NCBI GenBank assembly: GCA_963841965.1
Contig: CAWJES010000001.1
Coordinates: 372,001 to 436,000, forward strand
Reading direction: 5' to 3'
DNA: 64,000 nt
Source of the DNA: Palsa-459 sp963841965
GTDB taxonomy: Bacteria; Actinomycetota; Acidimicrobiia; Acidimicrobiales; RAAP-2
The position numbers and the translations under genes were made by a program. This document shows, one piece after another, positions 51,293-61,316 of the stretch (position 1 is the stretch's first letter; each line of letters opens with the position of its first letter). Below the pieces are notes generated by a model. It saw only the letters and a list, made by a program, of their open reading frames with translations. It ran no database searches and had not been told where the DNA came from.

Positions 51293-52162
51293 TCAGGCAG
51301 GGGGGATCACGACGGCGTCGTTGGCCACATTGAGCGTGACCCCGATGCCTGCCGCCGCGATCAGGCACCCGCCGATCACGGTGGCAGGCACCACGTGCTG
51401 GCCGAGGAACAGCCACCCGATCGCGAAGGCGATCGCCGGTTCGACGCTGAAGAGCACGGCGACGCGCGATGCGGGGAGTCGGCGCAGCGCGGAGAGCTCG
51501 AGGGCGAACCCAACGACGACGCCGAGGACGGCCATGGCGAGGAGGCGGCCGAGGAGCGGCACCGTGAGCGACGGCACCGCCCGGAGGCTGAACGGCAAGG
51601 TGAGCACCGCCGCGACCGCGAGGCCGAGCGCCAGGCCGCCGTAGCCCTCGGTCACGCTGCCGAGCCGCTGCGAGGCGAGGGTGTAGATGCCCCAGCCGAC
51701 GGCGGCGGCGAGGGCGAAGAGCGTGCCCGCCAGCGTGATGCCGCCTCCGGGTCGCGCGAGCAGCACCACGCCCACGAGCCCGATCGCCGCGGAGCCGTAG
51801 TGCCGCGCGCCCCGCCCCTTCACGACGGCGACGGCGAACGGGCCGAGGAACTCGATCGACACGGCGGTGCCGAGCGGGAGCCGGGCCACGGCCTGGAAGA
51901 AGCAGAGGTTCATCGCCGCGACCGCGATGCCGAAGGTCCAGATGCCGGCCCACTCGTGGCGTCCCCGGCCCCGCAGCGCCGGCCGCACGATCGCCGTGGC
52001 CACGATGGCGCCGAGCAGGAAGCGGAAGCCGCTCGTCGACGCCGCGCCGATGACGTCGAACGCACGGATCCCGATCGCCGCGGACGCCTGGATCGAGATG
52101 GCGGCGGCCACCACGCAGGCGGCCCCGAGCGTGCCGTCATGGCGGCGTCCCGGACCGGTCAC
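51293..52162 (-). CDS. EamA/RhtA-like exporter
   Basis: This is a 289-residue membrane protein with ten helices in two EamA repeats (GAASTSGFRFLLGAIVAT, then PASRVAVLFSVEPAIAFAIG). It resembles RhtA, a threonine/homoserine exporter. Its GTG start at 52162 overlaps the thrB stop by GTGA, so a role in homoserine or threonine export is plausible, though inferred from context. Confidence 0.85.
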   Translation of the reverse strand: MTGPGRRHDGTLGAACVVAAAISIQASAAIGIRAFDVIGAASTSGFRFLLGAIVATAIVRPALRGRGRHEWAGIWTFGIAVAAMNLCFFQAVARLPLGTAVSIEFLGPFAVAVVKGRGARHYGSAAIGLVGVVLLARPGGGITLAGTLFALAAAVGWGIYTLASQRLGSVTEGYGGLALGLAVAAVLTLPFSLRAVPSLTVPLLGRLLAMAVLGVVVGFALELSALRRLPASRVAVLFSVEPAIAFAIGWLFLGQHVVPATVIGGCLIAAAGIGVTLNVANDAVVIPPA

Positions 52163-53004
52163 CCCACGACGAGGCCGCTGTGGTCCGCCTCCAGCTCGAG
52201 GACGACGCCATCGACCCCGCTCTCTCGAAGCGCGGCGCGACCGGCGTCGCCGACGGTCGCCACGGTCGCAGGCGTTGCGATCGCGAGCAGGGTCGGCCCG
52301 GCTCCCGACCAGCATGCGCCGAGCGCCCCCGCGGCGTACAGCGACGCGATGATCTCGGCCGACTCGGGGAACAGCGGCTCGCGCCACCGCTGGTGCATGG
52401 TGTCGCCCATCGAGTGCGGCGTGAACGTCGACCGGTCTGCGAGCCCGGCGATGAGGAGGGCGAGGTGCTGGAGGTTGAAGATGGCGTCAGCGCGCGGCAC
52501 GGTCTCGGGCAGGACCCGGCGCGCATCGGCGGTCGAGAGCTCGCGGTCAGGCACGACCACGACGAAGCGGAGTGACCCGTCGAGCGCAAGGGGGGCGGTG
52601 ACCACCTGCCCGTTGCACAGCGTGGCGGCGACGAGGCCCCCGTGGAACGACGCCGCGGCGTTCTCGGGGTGCCCGTCGACGTCGACGGCGACCGCGAGCG
52701 GATCCTCGGCGCCTGCGGCTGCCGCCGCCGCGACGGCGAGAGCCGCCGAGGAGCCGAGTCCCCTCGCGACCGGGATGTCCGACCGGATGCGGATCGCGAG
52801 GCGGTCGTGGCCCGCGACGGTGGTCGCCACCCGGGCTGCCAGGTGCGTCGCGTCAGCCGGGAGGAACGAGCCCTCGCCGGCGGAGGTCACCGTGAGCGCA
52901 TCCGCCGCGGTGACCTCGACCTCGACGTAGAGCGCGAGCGCCAGGGCGAGCGCATCGAAGCCGGGCCCAAGGTTCGCGCTCGATGCCGGAGCCCGTGCTA
53001 GCAC
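52159..53004 (-). CDS. thrB: Homoserine kinase
   Basis: This is a 281-residue GHMP kinase phosphorylating homoserine on the way to threonine. It begins ARAPASSANLGPGFDALALAL and has the ATP loop PVARGLGSSAALAVAAAAA and ACWSGAGPTLLAI near the C-terminus, as in ThrB. Start is GTG at 53004. No hom or thrC gene is adjacent. Confidence 0.92.
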   Translation of the reverse strand: MLARAPASSANLGPGFDALALALALYVEVEVTAADALTVTSAGEGSFLPADATHLAARVATTVAGHDRLAIRIRSDIPVARGLGSSAALAVAAAAAAGAEDPLAVAVDVDGHPENAAASFHGGLVAATLCNGQVVTAPLALDGSLRFVVVVPDRELSTADARRVLPETVPRADAIFNLQHLALLIAGLADRSTFTPHSMGDTMHQRWREPLFPESAEIIASLYAAGALGACWSGAGPTLLAIATPATVATVGDAGRAALRESGVDGVVLELEADHSGLVVG

Positions 53005-53020
53005 CCGTGAATCGTACGCG

Positions 53021-54265
53021 TCAGCGGAGGAACGGCCGGAGCACGGCGCTCGCGGCGACCACCGGACTCGTCTCGGTGATCGGGCCGCTCGTCACCTCGA
53101 CCGTCGCGACCTGCTGGCCCGCCCGCACCTCGAGGCCGCGGAGGACCTCGTCTGTGACCTTGGAGAACGGCAGCCTGCCCTGCAGCACGGGAACGGTCAC
53201 GGTCCTCGTGGAGACGGCCGCCGCGTTATGGGAGCCCCAGCCGACCTGGCCGACGGTGCCGCCCGCGAGCGTGACGTTCCACGGCGCGAGTCCGGCGGCA
53301 GCGGCGGTCACCAGCGCGAGGTCGGCCTGCGCCGCCTTGTCGAGGACCGCGTAGCCCTGCTGACCGAGGGTCACCGCGAGGATCTGGACCGTCCTGCCGC
53401 CGACAGTCACGTCGTTCGCCATCACGTCGCACCCGCCCGCCTGGGAGGTGTAGCCCGTCTTGATCCCGACCACGCCCTGCTGGCCGAGGAGCGGGGTGTA
53501 GGTCGACTCCACGCCGGCGTCGGGCTCGACGACCGAGGTCTGGCGCACGATCGCCGCGAAGACCGGGATCGCCATGTCCCTCGCCGCGAGCTTGATCAGG
53601 TCGTTCGCGCTCGAGACCGAACGCGGGTCGAAGCCGGACACGTCGTAGAAGTGCGACGAGAGCAGCTGCATGGAGGCCGCGGTCGCGTTCATCCTCGCGA
53701 CCATGGCCGCGACCGATCCGGCGTCGTACAGCGCGAGGACCGTGGCGAAGTCGTTGGCCGAGTGCACGAGCAGGCCGTCGAGCAGCTGGCGCTCAGTCAG
53801 CACCTCGCCCTTCACGATGGGGATGCTCGACTGGTCGGTTCTCGTGTCGGCCCGGTAGTTGCTGACCTCGGCGCCGGTGATCGTCACCGTCGGGCCCGGC
53901 TCGGTCGGGGTGAGCGGGTGGTCCCGCAGGACGACGAGGGCGGTCATCATCTTGGTGAGGCTCGCGATCGGCACCGAGGTCTGCACCTTGGAGGAGTACT
54001 CGACCCCGTAGGTGGGGATCGAGACGGCGGACTCGCCTACCGCGGGGAAGGGCAGCGTGCGGAGCCGGAGCGCCGCGGGTGAGGCCGGCACCGAGACGTC
54101 GACGTTCGCCGGACCCCGCACGTACGCGGTCGGGGTGCCCTGCGCCTGCCAGACGATCGCCACCATGGCGCCCATCGCCGCGACGAGGAAGACCGAGGCT
54201 CCGATCCGCCCTGCGCCAGAGCCTCCGCGCGTCCGGGCGTGCGCGCCCCGTGCCTTCGCCGCCAT
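53021..54265 (-). CDS. D-alanyl-D-alanine carboxypeptidase (S11 family)
   Basis: This is a 414-residue penicillin-binding protein of the DacA/PBP5 type. N-terminal helix at about 22-42, then catalytic S102-x-x-K105 (ASLTKMM), S169-x-N171 (HSAND) and K269-T-G (GIKTGYTSQAG). It trims the terminal D-Ala from peptidoglycan stem peptides outside the membrane. There is no clear C-terminal amphipathic anchor. The ATG comes one base after the ftsK stop, so the two are co-transcribed. Confidence 0.92.
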   Translation of the reverse strand: MAAKARGAHARTRGGSGAGRIGASVFLVAAMGAMVAIVWQAQGTPTAYVRGPANVDVSVPASPAALRLRTLPFPAVGESAVSIPTYGVEYSSKVQTSVPIASLTKMMTALVVLRDHPLTPTEPGPTVTITGAEVSNYRADTRTDQSSIPIVKGEVLTERQLLDGLLVHSANDFATVLALYDAGSVAAMVARMNATAASMQLLSSHFYDVSGFDPRSVSSANDLIKLAARDMAIPVFAAIVRQTSVVEPDAGVESTYTPLLGQQGVVGIKTGYTSQAGGCDVMANDVTVGGRTVQILAVTLGQQGYAVLDKAAQADLALVTAAAAGLAPWNVTLAGGTVGQVGWGSHNAAAVSTRTVTVPVLQGRLPFSKVTDEVLRGLEVRAGQQVATVEVTSGPITETSPVVAASAVLRPFLR

Positions 54266-54266
54266 C

Positions 54267-56664
54267 TCAGCTGTCTGCTGGGAGCTCGTCGGGATGGATC
54301 AGCACGGCGCGCGCCTTCGATCCCTCGGAGGGCCCGACCGTGCCCTCGATCTCGAGCAGGTCCATCAGCCGTCCCGCCCGGGCGAACCCGACGCGCAGCT
54401 TGCGCTGCAGCATGGAAGTCGAGCCGAGCCCGCTCGTCACGACGAGGATCCGCGCCTGGCGGAGCAGCTCGTCATCGTCCTCGTCGCCGGTCGAGCCCCG
54501 GGGGCCCGACGATGCCGAGAACTCGCTCGACACGACCGGCTCCTCGACGCGCCCCTGGCGGCGCCATGCGGCGACGACGTTGCGGACCTCCTCCTCGGAG
54601 ACCCACGGCGACTGGATCCTGCGCGGCACGTTCGAGCTCGCGGTGAGCAGCAGCATGTCGCCCTTGCCGATGAGCCGCTCGGCTCCCTGCTGGTCGAGGA
54701 TCACGCGGCTGTCGGCGAGGGAGGACACCGCGAACGCCATCCGGCTCGGGATGTTCGCCTTGATCACCCCGGTGATGACGTCGACGCTGGGGCGCTGGGT
54801 GGCGAGCACGAGGTGGATGCCGACGGCACGCGCCATCTGCGCGATGCGCACCACCGACTCCTCCACGTCGCGCGCGGCGACCATCATCAGGTCATTCGAG
54901 CTCGTCGACCACCACCACGATGAACGGGAGCGACTCGGGACCATCGTCGGGCACCGCGTCGGCGACGGTGCCCTGGACCCTCGCGACCGTCTCGCCGACC
55001 ACCTCGGCGACGCTCGGGCCACCCGGTCGGGCGAGGTCGCCGCGCGCCAGGGCCTCGTTGTAGCCCGCGAGATCGCGGACCCCGTGCTCGGCGAGCATGT
55101 CGTAGCGCCGCTCCATCTCCTTCACTGCCCAGTTGAGCGCACCGGCGGCCTTCTTCGGGTCGACCACGACGGGACCGAGCAGGTGCGGGAGGTCGTTGTA
55201 CTGGCCGAGCTCCACGCGCTTGGGGTCCACCAGGATGAGGCGGACCTGGTCGGGCGTCGCGCGCATCACGAGGGACGTGATGAGTGCATTGATGCACGAG
55301 CTCTTCCCCGCGCCCGTCGCGCCTGAGATGAGGACGTGGGGCATCTCGGCGAGGTTGACGAACACCGCGCGGCCCGAGATGTCCCTGCCGAGGGCGACGT
55401 CGAGGGGGTGCGTCGCGCGCTGCGCCTCGGGCGCGGCCAGAAGGTCGCCCAGGGCGACCAGGGCCCGCTTCTGGTTGGGGACCTCGACGCCGATGGCCGA
55501 GCGTCCCGGGATCGGCGCGAGGATGCGGACGTCGGGCGAGGCCATTGCGTAGGCGATGTCCTTCGCGAGCGAGGTGACCCGGGCGACCTTCACGCCGGGC
55601 CCGAGCTCCAGCTCGAAGCGCGTGACGGTGGGACCCACCGTGAAGCCGAGGAGCTGGGTGTCGACGCCGTGGTTCGCCAGCGCCTCGACGAGGTCCTGGC
55701 CGGCGACCTCGATCGCCCGCTGGTCGTGCTTCTGCGACTTCGTCCTCGCGAGGATCCCCGGGTCCGGCAGGGTCCACGCGCCTGCGTGCACGGCGGGCGC
55801 GGCCTTCGCCCTGGTCACGGGCGCGACGGCGCGGACCTCGTCCGTCGGGTGCGCACGTTCGTCTTGCAGCTCGTCGTAGACCTCGCGGTCGTCGGTGGCG
55901 ACCGTTGGCGATGCGACCAGCTCGTCATCGAGTTCGTCGGCACCGTCCCCGTCGGCACCGTCCCCGTCGGCACCGTCCCCGTCGTCCTCGGTGCCGTCGG
56001 CCGAGCGGGCGGACGCGGAACGACGCACGAGCGTGCCGCCCGCCCACCACCGAGCCACGTGACGCGCGCCCTTGGTCGCGCCGGCGGTCGCGCCGGCAGC
56101 GAGGGCGCGCAGCGTGACGCCGGTGAGCAGCACGATGCCGACGAGCGCCGCCGCGATGAGGACGACCGTCGCGCCGACTGTGCCGATCCCGCCGGCGATC
56201 GGCCCCCCCACGATGGTGCCGAGCCAGCCGCCGCCCGAGGAGAGGGCCGAACCTGAGGCCGACACGCCCGGGCGGCCGGCGGCGATGTCGGCCAGCCCGC
56301 ACACGGACACAAGGACGAGCCCTCCGCCGATCGCCGCGCGCCACGGGTCCAGGTCCTTCTTCGCGGCCAGCAGCACCACGGCGGCCGCGATGAGGCCCAC
56401 GGGCAGGAGGAACCTGGCCCAGCCGATGACGTGGCCGAGGGCGTCGTCGAGACCCCTGCCGACCGGTCCGAGCGCGTGGAACCAGCAGGCGAGCACGAGC
56501 AGCACCCCGACCGTGGCGAGGGCCACGATCCACAGGTCGCGGCGGTGCCGGGACAGCAGGGTCCCCCCGGCGTCCTCGGCGGCACCCGCTCGGTGCTTCG
56601 GGCCCCGGGGCTCGGGGGCGGGGCGGGTGCGTGCCGCACTGGAACTGCCCTTCGATGTGGCCAC
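54267..56664 (-). pseudogene. ftsK: DNA translocase FtsK, frameshifted in the motor domain
   Basis: This is the chromosome translocase of the division septum. From the GTG at 56664 (after GGAGGTGCT) the frame gives four to five membrane helices, an acidic linker and the alpha-beta motor with Walker A VLISGATGAGKSSCINAL. At Walker B (PFIVVVVDELE) a stop appears at about 54892. The next frame continues NDLMMVAARDVEESVVRIA and IHLVLATQRPSVDVI, then the winged-helix gamma domain (RKLRVGFARAGRLMDLLE), to 54267. GAGCTCGAATGAC has one A more than needed; GAGCTCGATGAC gives ELDDLMM and about 798 residues. The gene is normally essential, so a sequence error is likely. Confidence 0.9.
55936..55980 (-). 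repeat. Three 15-bp repeats in the ftsK linker
   Basis: GTCGGCACCGTCCCC occurs three times in tandem and encodes the acidic repeat GDGAD in the linker between the membrane part and the motor. The number of units is likely variable between strains. Confidence 0.9.
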
Positions 56665-56727
56665 AGCACCTCCAACCTACCGGTGCCGACCGGCCGAATC
56701 GCGGCATGGCCATAGGCTCGGTGCGCC

Positions 56728-57513
56728 GTGGCCACCCCCTCCCCGCACGCGAAGGCCCTCCTCGACAGGCTCGAGGGGGTCGTCGCGCTCGACCTCGTCG
56801 TCCAGTCCACGTGGGAGGTCCTGCCCGACCTCCGCGCGCTGCGGTGCGCCGGCGACCTCGACGGGTTCGATCCCTTCGCCGGCCAGGACCTCATGGTCCC
56901 GGTGCCGCGACAGGGCGGCGGGACCCGCTGGCGGCGCTACACCGTCCGGGCGGTCGACCGCGAGGCGGGCACCCTCGACCTGTGGGTGACGACAGACAGC
57001 GACGGCCCGGGAGCCGCATGGGCGCTCGCGGCAGCCTCGGGCGACCGGTTCGAGGCTGTCGGGCCCCGGGGCAAGGTCAGGGTCGACGAGGATCGCCGAG
57101 CCCACCTCTTCGTGGTGGACACCTCGGGCCTGTCAGCCGCGGTCGTCATGGCGGGGTCGATCCCGCCGCCGTCGGTCTCCGCCGTCGTGGTGCTCGCGTC
57201 GCAGGTCCCCGACGCGCCGGCCCTCGCGGCACCGGGCGACGCCGGACGGCCCACGGTTGCCTTCTTCGCGCACCGCGACGCCGTCGTGGAGCACCTGGCG
57301 CAGCATCTCGCCCCGGGATCAGGCGCCGGTGCGCACACGGACGATCTCGACGGCATCGCCGCATACGTCTTCGGCGAGTTCTCGTTCACCCGGCTCGCTC
57401 GGGACCGCCTGGTGGCGCTCGGCGTGCCCGCCGACCGCATCGCGACGAAGCCCTACTGGCGCGCGGGCCAGTCGAACCAGGACCACGGCGAGCCTGACAA
57501 GTCGCCGCCGTGA
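56728..57513 (+). CDS. Siderophore-interacting protein (SIP-type flavin reductase)
   Basis: This 261-residue protein has the SIP design: an FAD-binding barrel with WRRYTVRAVDREAGTLDLWV, then GDRFEAVGPRGKV, and an NAD(P)H domain ending AYVFGEFSFTRLARDRLVALG with the C-terminal KPYWRAGQSNQDHGEPD signature. These enzymes release iron by reducing ferric siderophores. The gene is divergent from ftsK and no siderophore genes are near. Confidence 0.87.
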   Translation: MATPSPHAKALLDRLEGVVALDLVVQSTWEVLPDLRALRCAGDLDGFDPFAGQDLMVPVPRQGGGTRWRRYTVRAVDREAGTLDLWVTTDSDGPGAAWALAAASGDRFEAVGPRGKVRVDEDRRAHLFVVDTSGLSAAVVMAGSIPPPSVSAVVVLASQVPDAPALAAPGDAGRPTVAFFAHRDAVVEHLAQHLAPGSGAGAHTDDLDGIAAYVFGEFSFTRLARDRLVALGVPADRIATKPYWRAGQSNQDHGEPDKSPP

Positions 57514-57532
57514 CACGCGGGACCTCGTCGCG

Positions 57533-59194
57533 CTAGAGCGTCACCACGGCGCAGAGGATCACGGGCTTTCGCCGGGTGGACTGCCCGATGAAACGGCCGA
57601 CGGCGCGCTTGGCGACGCGGTTGAGCACCTCGGCGTCGCGCTCCCCCGACTTCAGGGCGTCCTCGATCGCCTTCGCGACGACCTCGGCGGCCCGGACGCG
57701 CAGGGCGCTCTCCTGCGCGCCCTCGAACCACCCGCGGGTCGATACGGTCGGCCACGCGACGAGCCGGCCCGACTCGGCGTCGACGCCTGCGGCGACCAAC
57801 ACGACGCCCTCGGTCGCCAGCATGCGCCGGTCCTCGAGCGGCCGGTCATCCAGATCGCCGGTCTTCCCGTCCACGTAGTGGAAGCCCGCCGGGACCCGGG
57901 GGCCGCGGTGGAGCCCCCGATCATCGAGCACGACCGTGTCGCCGTCCTCGCACAGCACGACGCCCTCATCGGGGACGCCCATCCGGCGCGCCAACGCCGC
58001 GTGGTGGACCATGTGGCGGAACTCGCCGTGCACGGGCACGAAGGTCCTCGGCTTGGTGAGCTGCAGGAACGTGCGCAGCTCGCCCTGGCGCGCGTGGCCC
58101 GAGACGTGCACCCGCTCGTGGGCGCTGTGGAGCACCTCGGCGCCGCATCGGTGCAGGTCGTCGATCACCCGGCCCACGGACCACTCGTTGCCGGGGATCG
58201 GGTGGCTCGAGAGCACGACGGTGTCCTCCGGCCCGAGGTCGAGCGACTTCATGTCGCCGGAGGACATCCGCGACAGGGCGGAAAGCGGCTCGCCCTGGGA
58301 CCCCGTGCACAGCACCAGCACCTCGCTCGGCTTCAGCCGCTCGAGGGCGACGGGCTCGACGAACTCCACGTCATCGACATGCAGGATGCCGAGCGTGCGG
58401 CCGAGGTCGACGTTCTTCAGCATGGATCGGCCGAGGAGGACGACCTTGCGGTGCTGGGACGACGCCGCGTCCAGGACCTGCTGGATGCGGTGCAGGTGCG
58501 ACGCGAAGCACGCGACGATCAGCCGGCGCTCGGGGCGCTCGAGGAAGAGGCGCCGCAGGGCGGGGCCGACGGTCGACTCCGAGTCCGTAAACCCAGCCTC
58601 CTCCGCGTTGGTGGAGTCCGCGAGCAGGAGGGCCACCCCCTCGTCGCCGAGCGCGGCCAGGCGCGCGATGTCGGTGCGGCGGCCGTCGATCGGCAGCAGG
58701 TCGAGCTTGAAGTCCCCGGAGTGCACGACGATGCCGAGCGGGGTGTGCAGGGCGATCGCCATCGCGCTGGGGACCGAGTGGGTCACGGGGATGAACTCGA
58801 CGTCGCACGGGCCGATGCGGCGCCGCTCGTGGTCCCGCACCTCGATGAACTCGATGTCCTTGGCGAGCCCGGCCTCCTCGAGGCGGTGCCTCGCGAAGCC
58901 GAGCGTGAGCGCCGAGCCGTAGATCGGGACGTTGATGTCGGCCAGCAGGTACCGCAACCCGCCCGTGTGGTCCTCGTGGCCGTGCGTGAGGATGATGCCG
59001 TCGATCTTGTCCGCGTGCTGCTTGAGCCAGGTGAAGTCGGGGAGGATCAGGTCGACGCCGTACATGTCGGGCTCGGGGAACATGAGCCCGACGTCGATGA
59101 CGAGGAGCCGCCCGTTCACCTCGATCGCGCAGCAGTTCCTGCCGATCTCGCCGAGTCCACCGAGGAACGTGACGCGGACCGTTCCCTCAGGCAT
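57533..59194 (-). CDS. rnj: Ribonuclease J
   Basis: This is a 553-residue metallo-beta-lactamase/beta-CASP ribonuclease with endo- and 5'-exonuclease activity in mRNA turnover. Catalytic motif H71-x-H73-x-D75-H76 lies in ILTHGHEDHTGGL, with HSVPSAMAIAL and VVHSGDFKLDL following and the beta-CASP region VLCTGSQGEPLSAL. The C-terminal domain is present. ATG at 59194 overlaps the dapA stop by 8 bases, as in other actinobacteria. Confidence 0.95.
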   Translation of the reverse strand: MPEGTVRVTFLGGLGEIGRNCCAIEVNGRLLVIDVGLMFPEPDMYGVDLILPDFTWLKQHADKIDGIILTHGHEDHTGGLRYLLADINVPIYGSALTLGFARHRLEEAGLAKDIEFIEVRDHERRRIGPCDVEFIPVTHSVPSAMAIALHTPLGIVVHSGDFKLDLLPIDGRRTDIARLAALGDEGVALLLADSTNAEEAGFTDSESTVGPALRRLFLERPERRLIVACFASHLHRIQQVLDAASSQHRKVVLLGRSMLKNVDLGRTLGILHVDDVEFVEPVALERLKPSEVLVLCTGSQGEPLSALSRMSSGDMKSLDLGPEDTVVLSSHPIPGNEWSVGRVIDDLHRCGAEVLHSAHERVHVSGHARQGELRTFLQLTKPRTFVPVHGEFRHMVHHAALARRMGVPDEGVVLCEDGDTVVLDDRGLHRGPRVPAGFHYVDGKTGDLDDRPLEDRRMLATEGVVLVAAGVDAESGRLVAWPTVSTRGWFEGAQESALRVRAAEVVAKAIEDALKSGERDAEVLNRVAKRAVGRFIGQSTRRKPVILCAVVTL

Positions 59195-60083
59195 GGAGTC
59201 CTGGGAACCCCGCGATGATCGTGCGAGCAGCGTCGTCGAGCGCCTCGTCCGAGGGACCGAGCGGCAGCCGGCACTGCCCGACCGGCATGCCGAGGGCGCG
59301 CAGGGCCGCCTTGGAGGGCAGCGGGTTGGGCCAGCGCTCGGAGGATTCGTAGGCGAAGGAGTCGAGGAGGGATGCCTGCAGCTTCACCGCCGCCTCGACG
59401 TCGCCCTTCACGAACAGCGAGATCATCCGGGACAGCTCCGTGCCGCACCAGTGCGCGGCCACCGAGACGACGCCGACGCCCCCGATCGAGAGGAATGGCA
59501 GCGTGAGCGCGTCGTCACCGCAGTAGACGTCGAACGAGCCCGGCGCGCGGGCGACCACCCGAGAGGCCGACGCGAGGTCCCCGGACGCGTCCTTCACGGC
59601 GACCACGTTCGCGTGGTCTCCCGCGAGCTGCAGCAGCGTCGAAGCGTCGATCTTCCTCCCGGTCCGCACCGGGACGTCGTAGACCATGACCGGCAGGTCG
59701 GTCGCCTCGGCGATCGCCCCGAGATGCGCGGCGACGCCGGCCTGCGACGGGCGCGAGTAGCACGGCACCGTGGCCAGGACCCCCGCGATGCCCGTGGACC
59801 CGGCGCGCCGCGTCAGCTCCACGTCATGGGCGGTGTTGTTCGCGCTCGTCCCGGCGAGGATGGGGGCGTCGACGGCGCCGGCGACGGCTGCGAACAGGTC
59901 CAGCTTCTCATCGTCCGAGAGGACCGGCCCCTCGCCCGTCGACCCGGCCACGACGAGGCCGTCCGAGCCGTGCGCACACAGCCAGCGGGCCAGGTCCCGC
60001 GCGGCATCGAGATCCAGTGCACCCTGGGGGTCGAACGGGGTGACCATGGCGGTCACCACGCGACCGAATCGAGCCTCACCCAT
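59187..60083 (-). CDS. dapA: 4-hydroxy-tetrahydrodipicolinate synthase
   Basis: This 298-residue TIM-barrel aldolase condenses pyruvate and aspartate semialdehyde. The Schiff-base lysine is K164 in VVAVKDASGD and the catalytic Tyr is Y135 in VMVYDVPVRTG. SGLVVAGSTGEGP-like text appears as VVAGSTGEGPVLS near residue 44. It commits carbon to DAP and lysine. Confidence 0.95.
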   Translation of the reverse strand: MGEARFGRVVTAMVTPFDPQGALDLDAARDLARWLCAHGSDGLVVAGSTGEGPVLSDDEKLDLFAAVAGAVDAPILAGTSANNTAHDVELTRRAGSTGIAGVLATVPCYSRPSQAGVAAHLGAIAEATDLPVMVYDVPVRTGRKIDASTLLQLAGDHANVVAVKDASGDLASASRVVARAPGSFDVYCGDDALTLPFLSIGGVGVVSVAAHWCGTELSRMISLFVKGDVEAAVKLQASLLDSFAYESSERWPNPLPSKAALRALGMPVGQCRLPLGPSDEALDDAARTIIAGFPGLHA

Positions 60084-60107
60084 GAGCCGAACCTAGCAGC
60101 GGCTCTC

Positions 60108-61259
60108 TCAGAGGTCGTCCCTGTCGGCCGGGCTTCCGTCGGATGCCTGGTCGATCTCGAGCGTGGTGTCGCAGTAGTCCTCGTAGGCGATGACGCCCAT
60201 CTCGGTGAACTTCGTGCGCAGCCACCCGTCGGCGGCGTCGAGGAGCCCGAGCTTCTTGCAGTTCGGGACGATCTTGGAGAACAGGACGGACTGGAACTCA
60301 CGTCGCTGCACGTCCTGGCGAGCGATGGTCGCCATCTCGGCGGGCGTGACACCGAGGCGGTCCCAGACCTCCTGGCTCGCCATCCGGTCGCGCATCCGCA
60401 CCGCAGCCTCGAAGGCGAACTCCTGGCGCTCGCGGATCTCCGCGGCGGTCATGCCCGCGTAGACCTCCTGCAGGCTCAGCACACCGAAGGCCACGTGGCG
60501 CGCCTCGTCCGCCATGACGTAGCGAAGCAGCTGCTTGAGGAGCGGCTCGGGCGTGAGCTGGTGCATGAAGCTGAAGGCCGCGAGCGCGAGCCCCTCGACC
60601 ATCACCTGCATCCCGAGGTACGTCATGTCCCACCGCGGGTCCGCCACGATGTCGTCGAGGAGCATCGAGAGGTGCGCGTTGATCTGGTACTGGCCCGAGC
60701 ACTTCTCCTGGAGGTAGCGGCTGAACACCTCGACGTGGCGCGCCTCGTCGACGACCTGGGTCGAGGCGAAGTACTTCGCGTCGATCCACGGGACCGTCTC
60801 GACGATCTTCGCGGTGCACAGGAGCGCCCCCTGCTCGCCGTGCATGAACTGCGACAACGTCCAGTTCTGGTTCTCGACGTTGAAGGCCACCCACTCCTTC
60901 TCGCCCCACGACGCGATCGAGGTTCCCGAGAGGTCCGAGAGCTCGAGCGGGCCGCGCGAGCCATCCTCGTAGAGCTGGCGGGCGAGGCGCTCCTGGTCGA
61001 CGTCGGTGTCCCACGCGAGGTCGGTCCGGCCGTTCCACTGGGCGCCCTTCGCCTTCTCGTACAGGCGGGCGAGCTGGGGGCGGGCCCCCTTCTCGTAGTC
61101 CCAGGTGAATTCGGCAGGGCACTCGTCCTCGACGACGTGGCGGCCGCTCGCCTCCTCGACGCCGATGAGCCCGTAGATCGACTCGAAGTCGTTCACGTCC
61201 TCTCGACCCAGCAGTTCCAGATTCGAGCGCATCTGCCCGTGCTCGTCCGTGACCGTCAT
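60108..61259 (-). CDS. Ferritin-like diiron protein, AurF / N-oxygenase type
   Basis: This is a 383-residue helical protein with four diiron-ligand motifs: E142 in HGEQGALL, E172-x-x-H175 in VVDEARHVEVF, E222 in VMVEGLAL and E252-x-x-H255 in MADEARHVAFGV. This matches ferritin-like oxidases of the AurF and acyl-ACP desaturase type. Such enzymes oxidise amines or hydrocarbons; the substrate is unknown. ATG at 61259 follows a G-rich ribosome site. It is next to two TetR genes, which may control it. Confidence 0.82.
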   Translation of the reverse strand: MTVTDEHGQMRSNLELLGREDVNDFESIYGLIGVEEASGRHVVEDECPAEFTWDYEKGARPQLARLYEKAKGAQWNGRTDLAWDTDVDQERLARQLYEDGSRGPLELSDLSGTSIASWGEKEWVAFNVENQNWTLSQFMHGEQGALLCTAKIVETVPWIDAKYFASTQVVDEARHVEVFSRYLQEKCSGQYQINAHLSMLLDDIVADPRWDMTYLGMQVMVEGLALAAFSFMHQLTPEPLLKQLLRYVMADEARHVAFGVLSLQEVYAGMTAAEIRERQEFAFEAAVRMRDRMASQEVWDRLGVTPAEMATIARQDVQRREFQSVLFSKIVPNCKKLGLLDAADGWLRTKFTEMGVIAYEDYCDTTLEIDQASDGSPADRDDL

Positions 61260-61316
61260 GGATCCCCCCCTCGCCCCAGATTGTGCCAGATGCAAGACAG
61301 TGACGCAGGGTATGTC

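Noticed and set aside
49847..52930. A 1027-codon open frame on the plus strand
   Set aside because: It is antisense to miaB, the EamA gene and thrB, which have full family motifs; it consists of Arg/His/Glu-rich text typical of high-GC antisense frames.
54886..54900. Programmed frameshifting in ftsK
   Set aside because: No slippery heptamer or downstream stem is evident at the site and other ftsK genes are continuous; an extra base is simpler.
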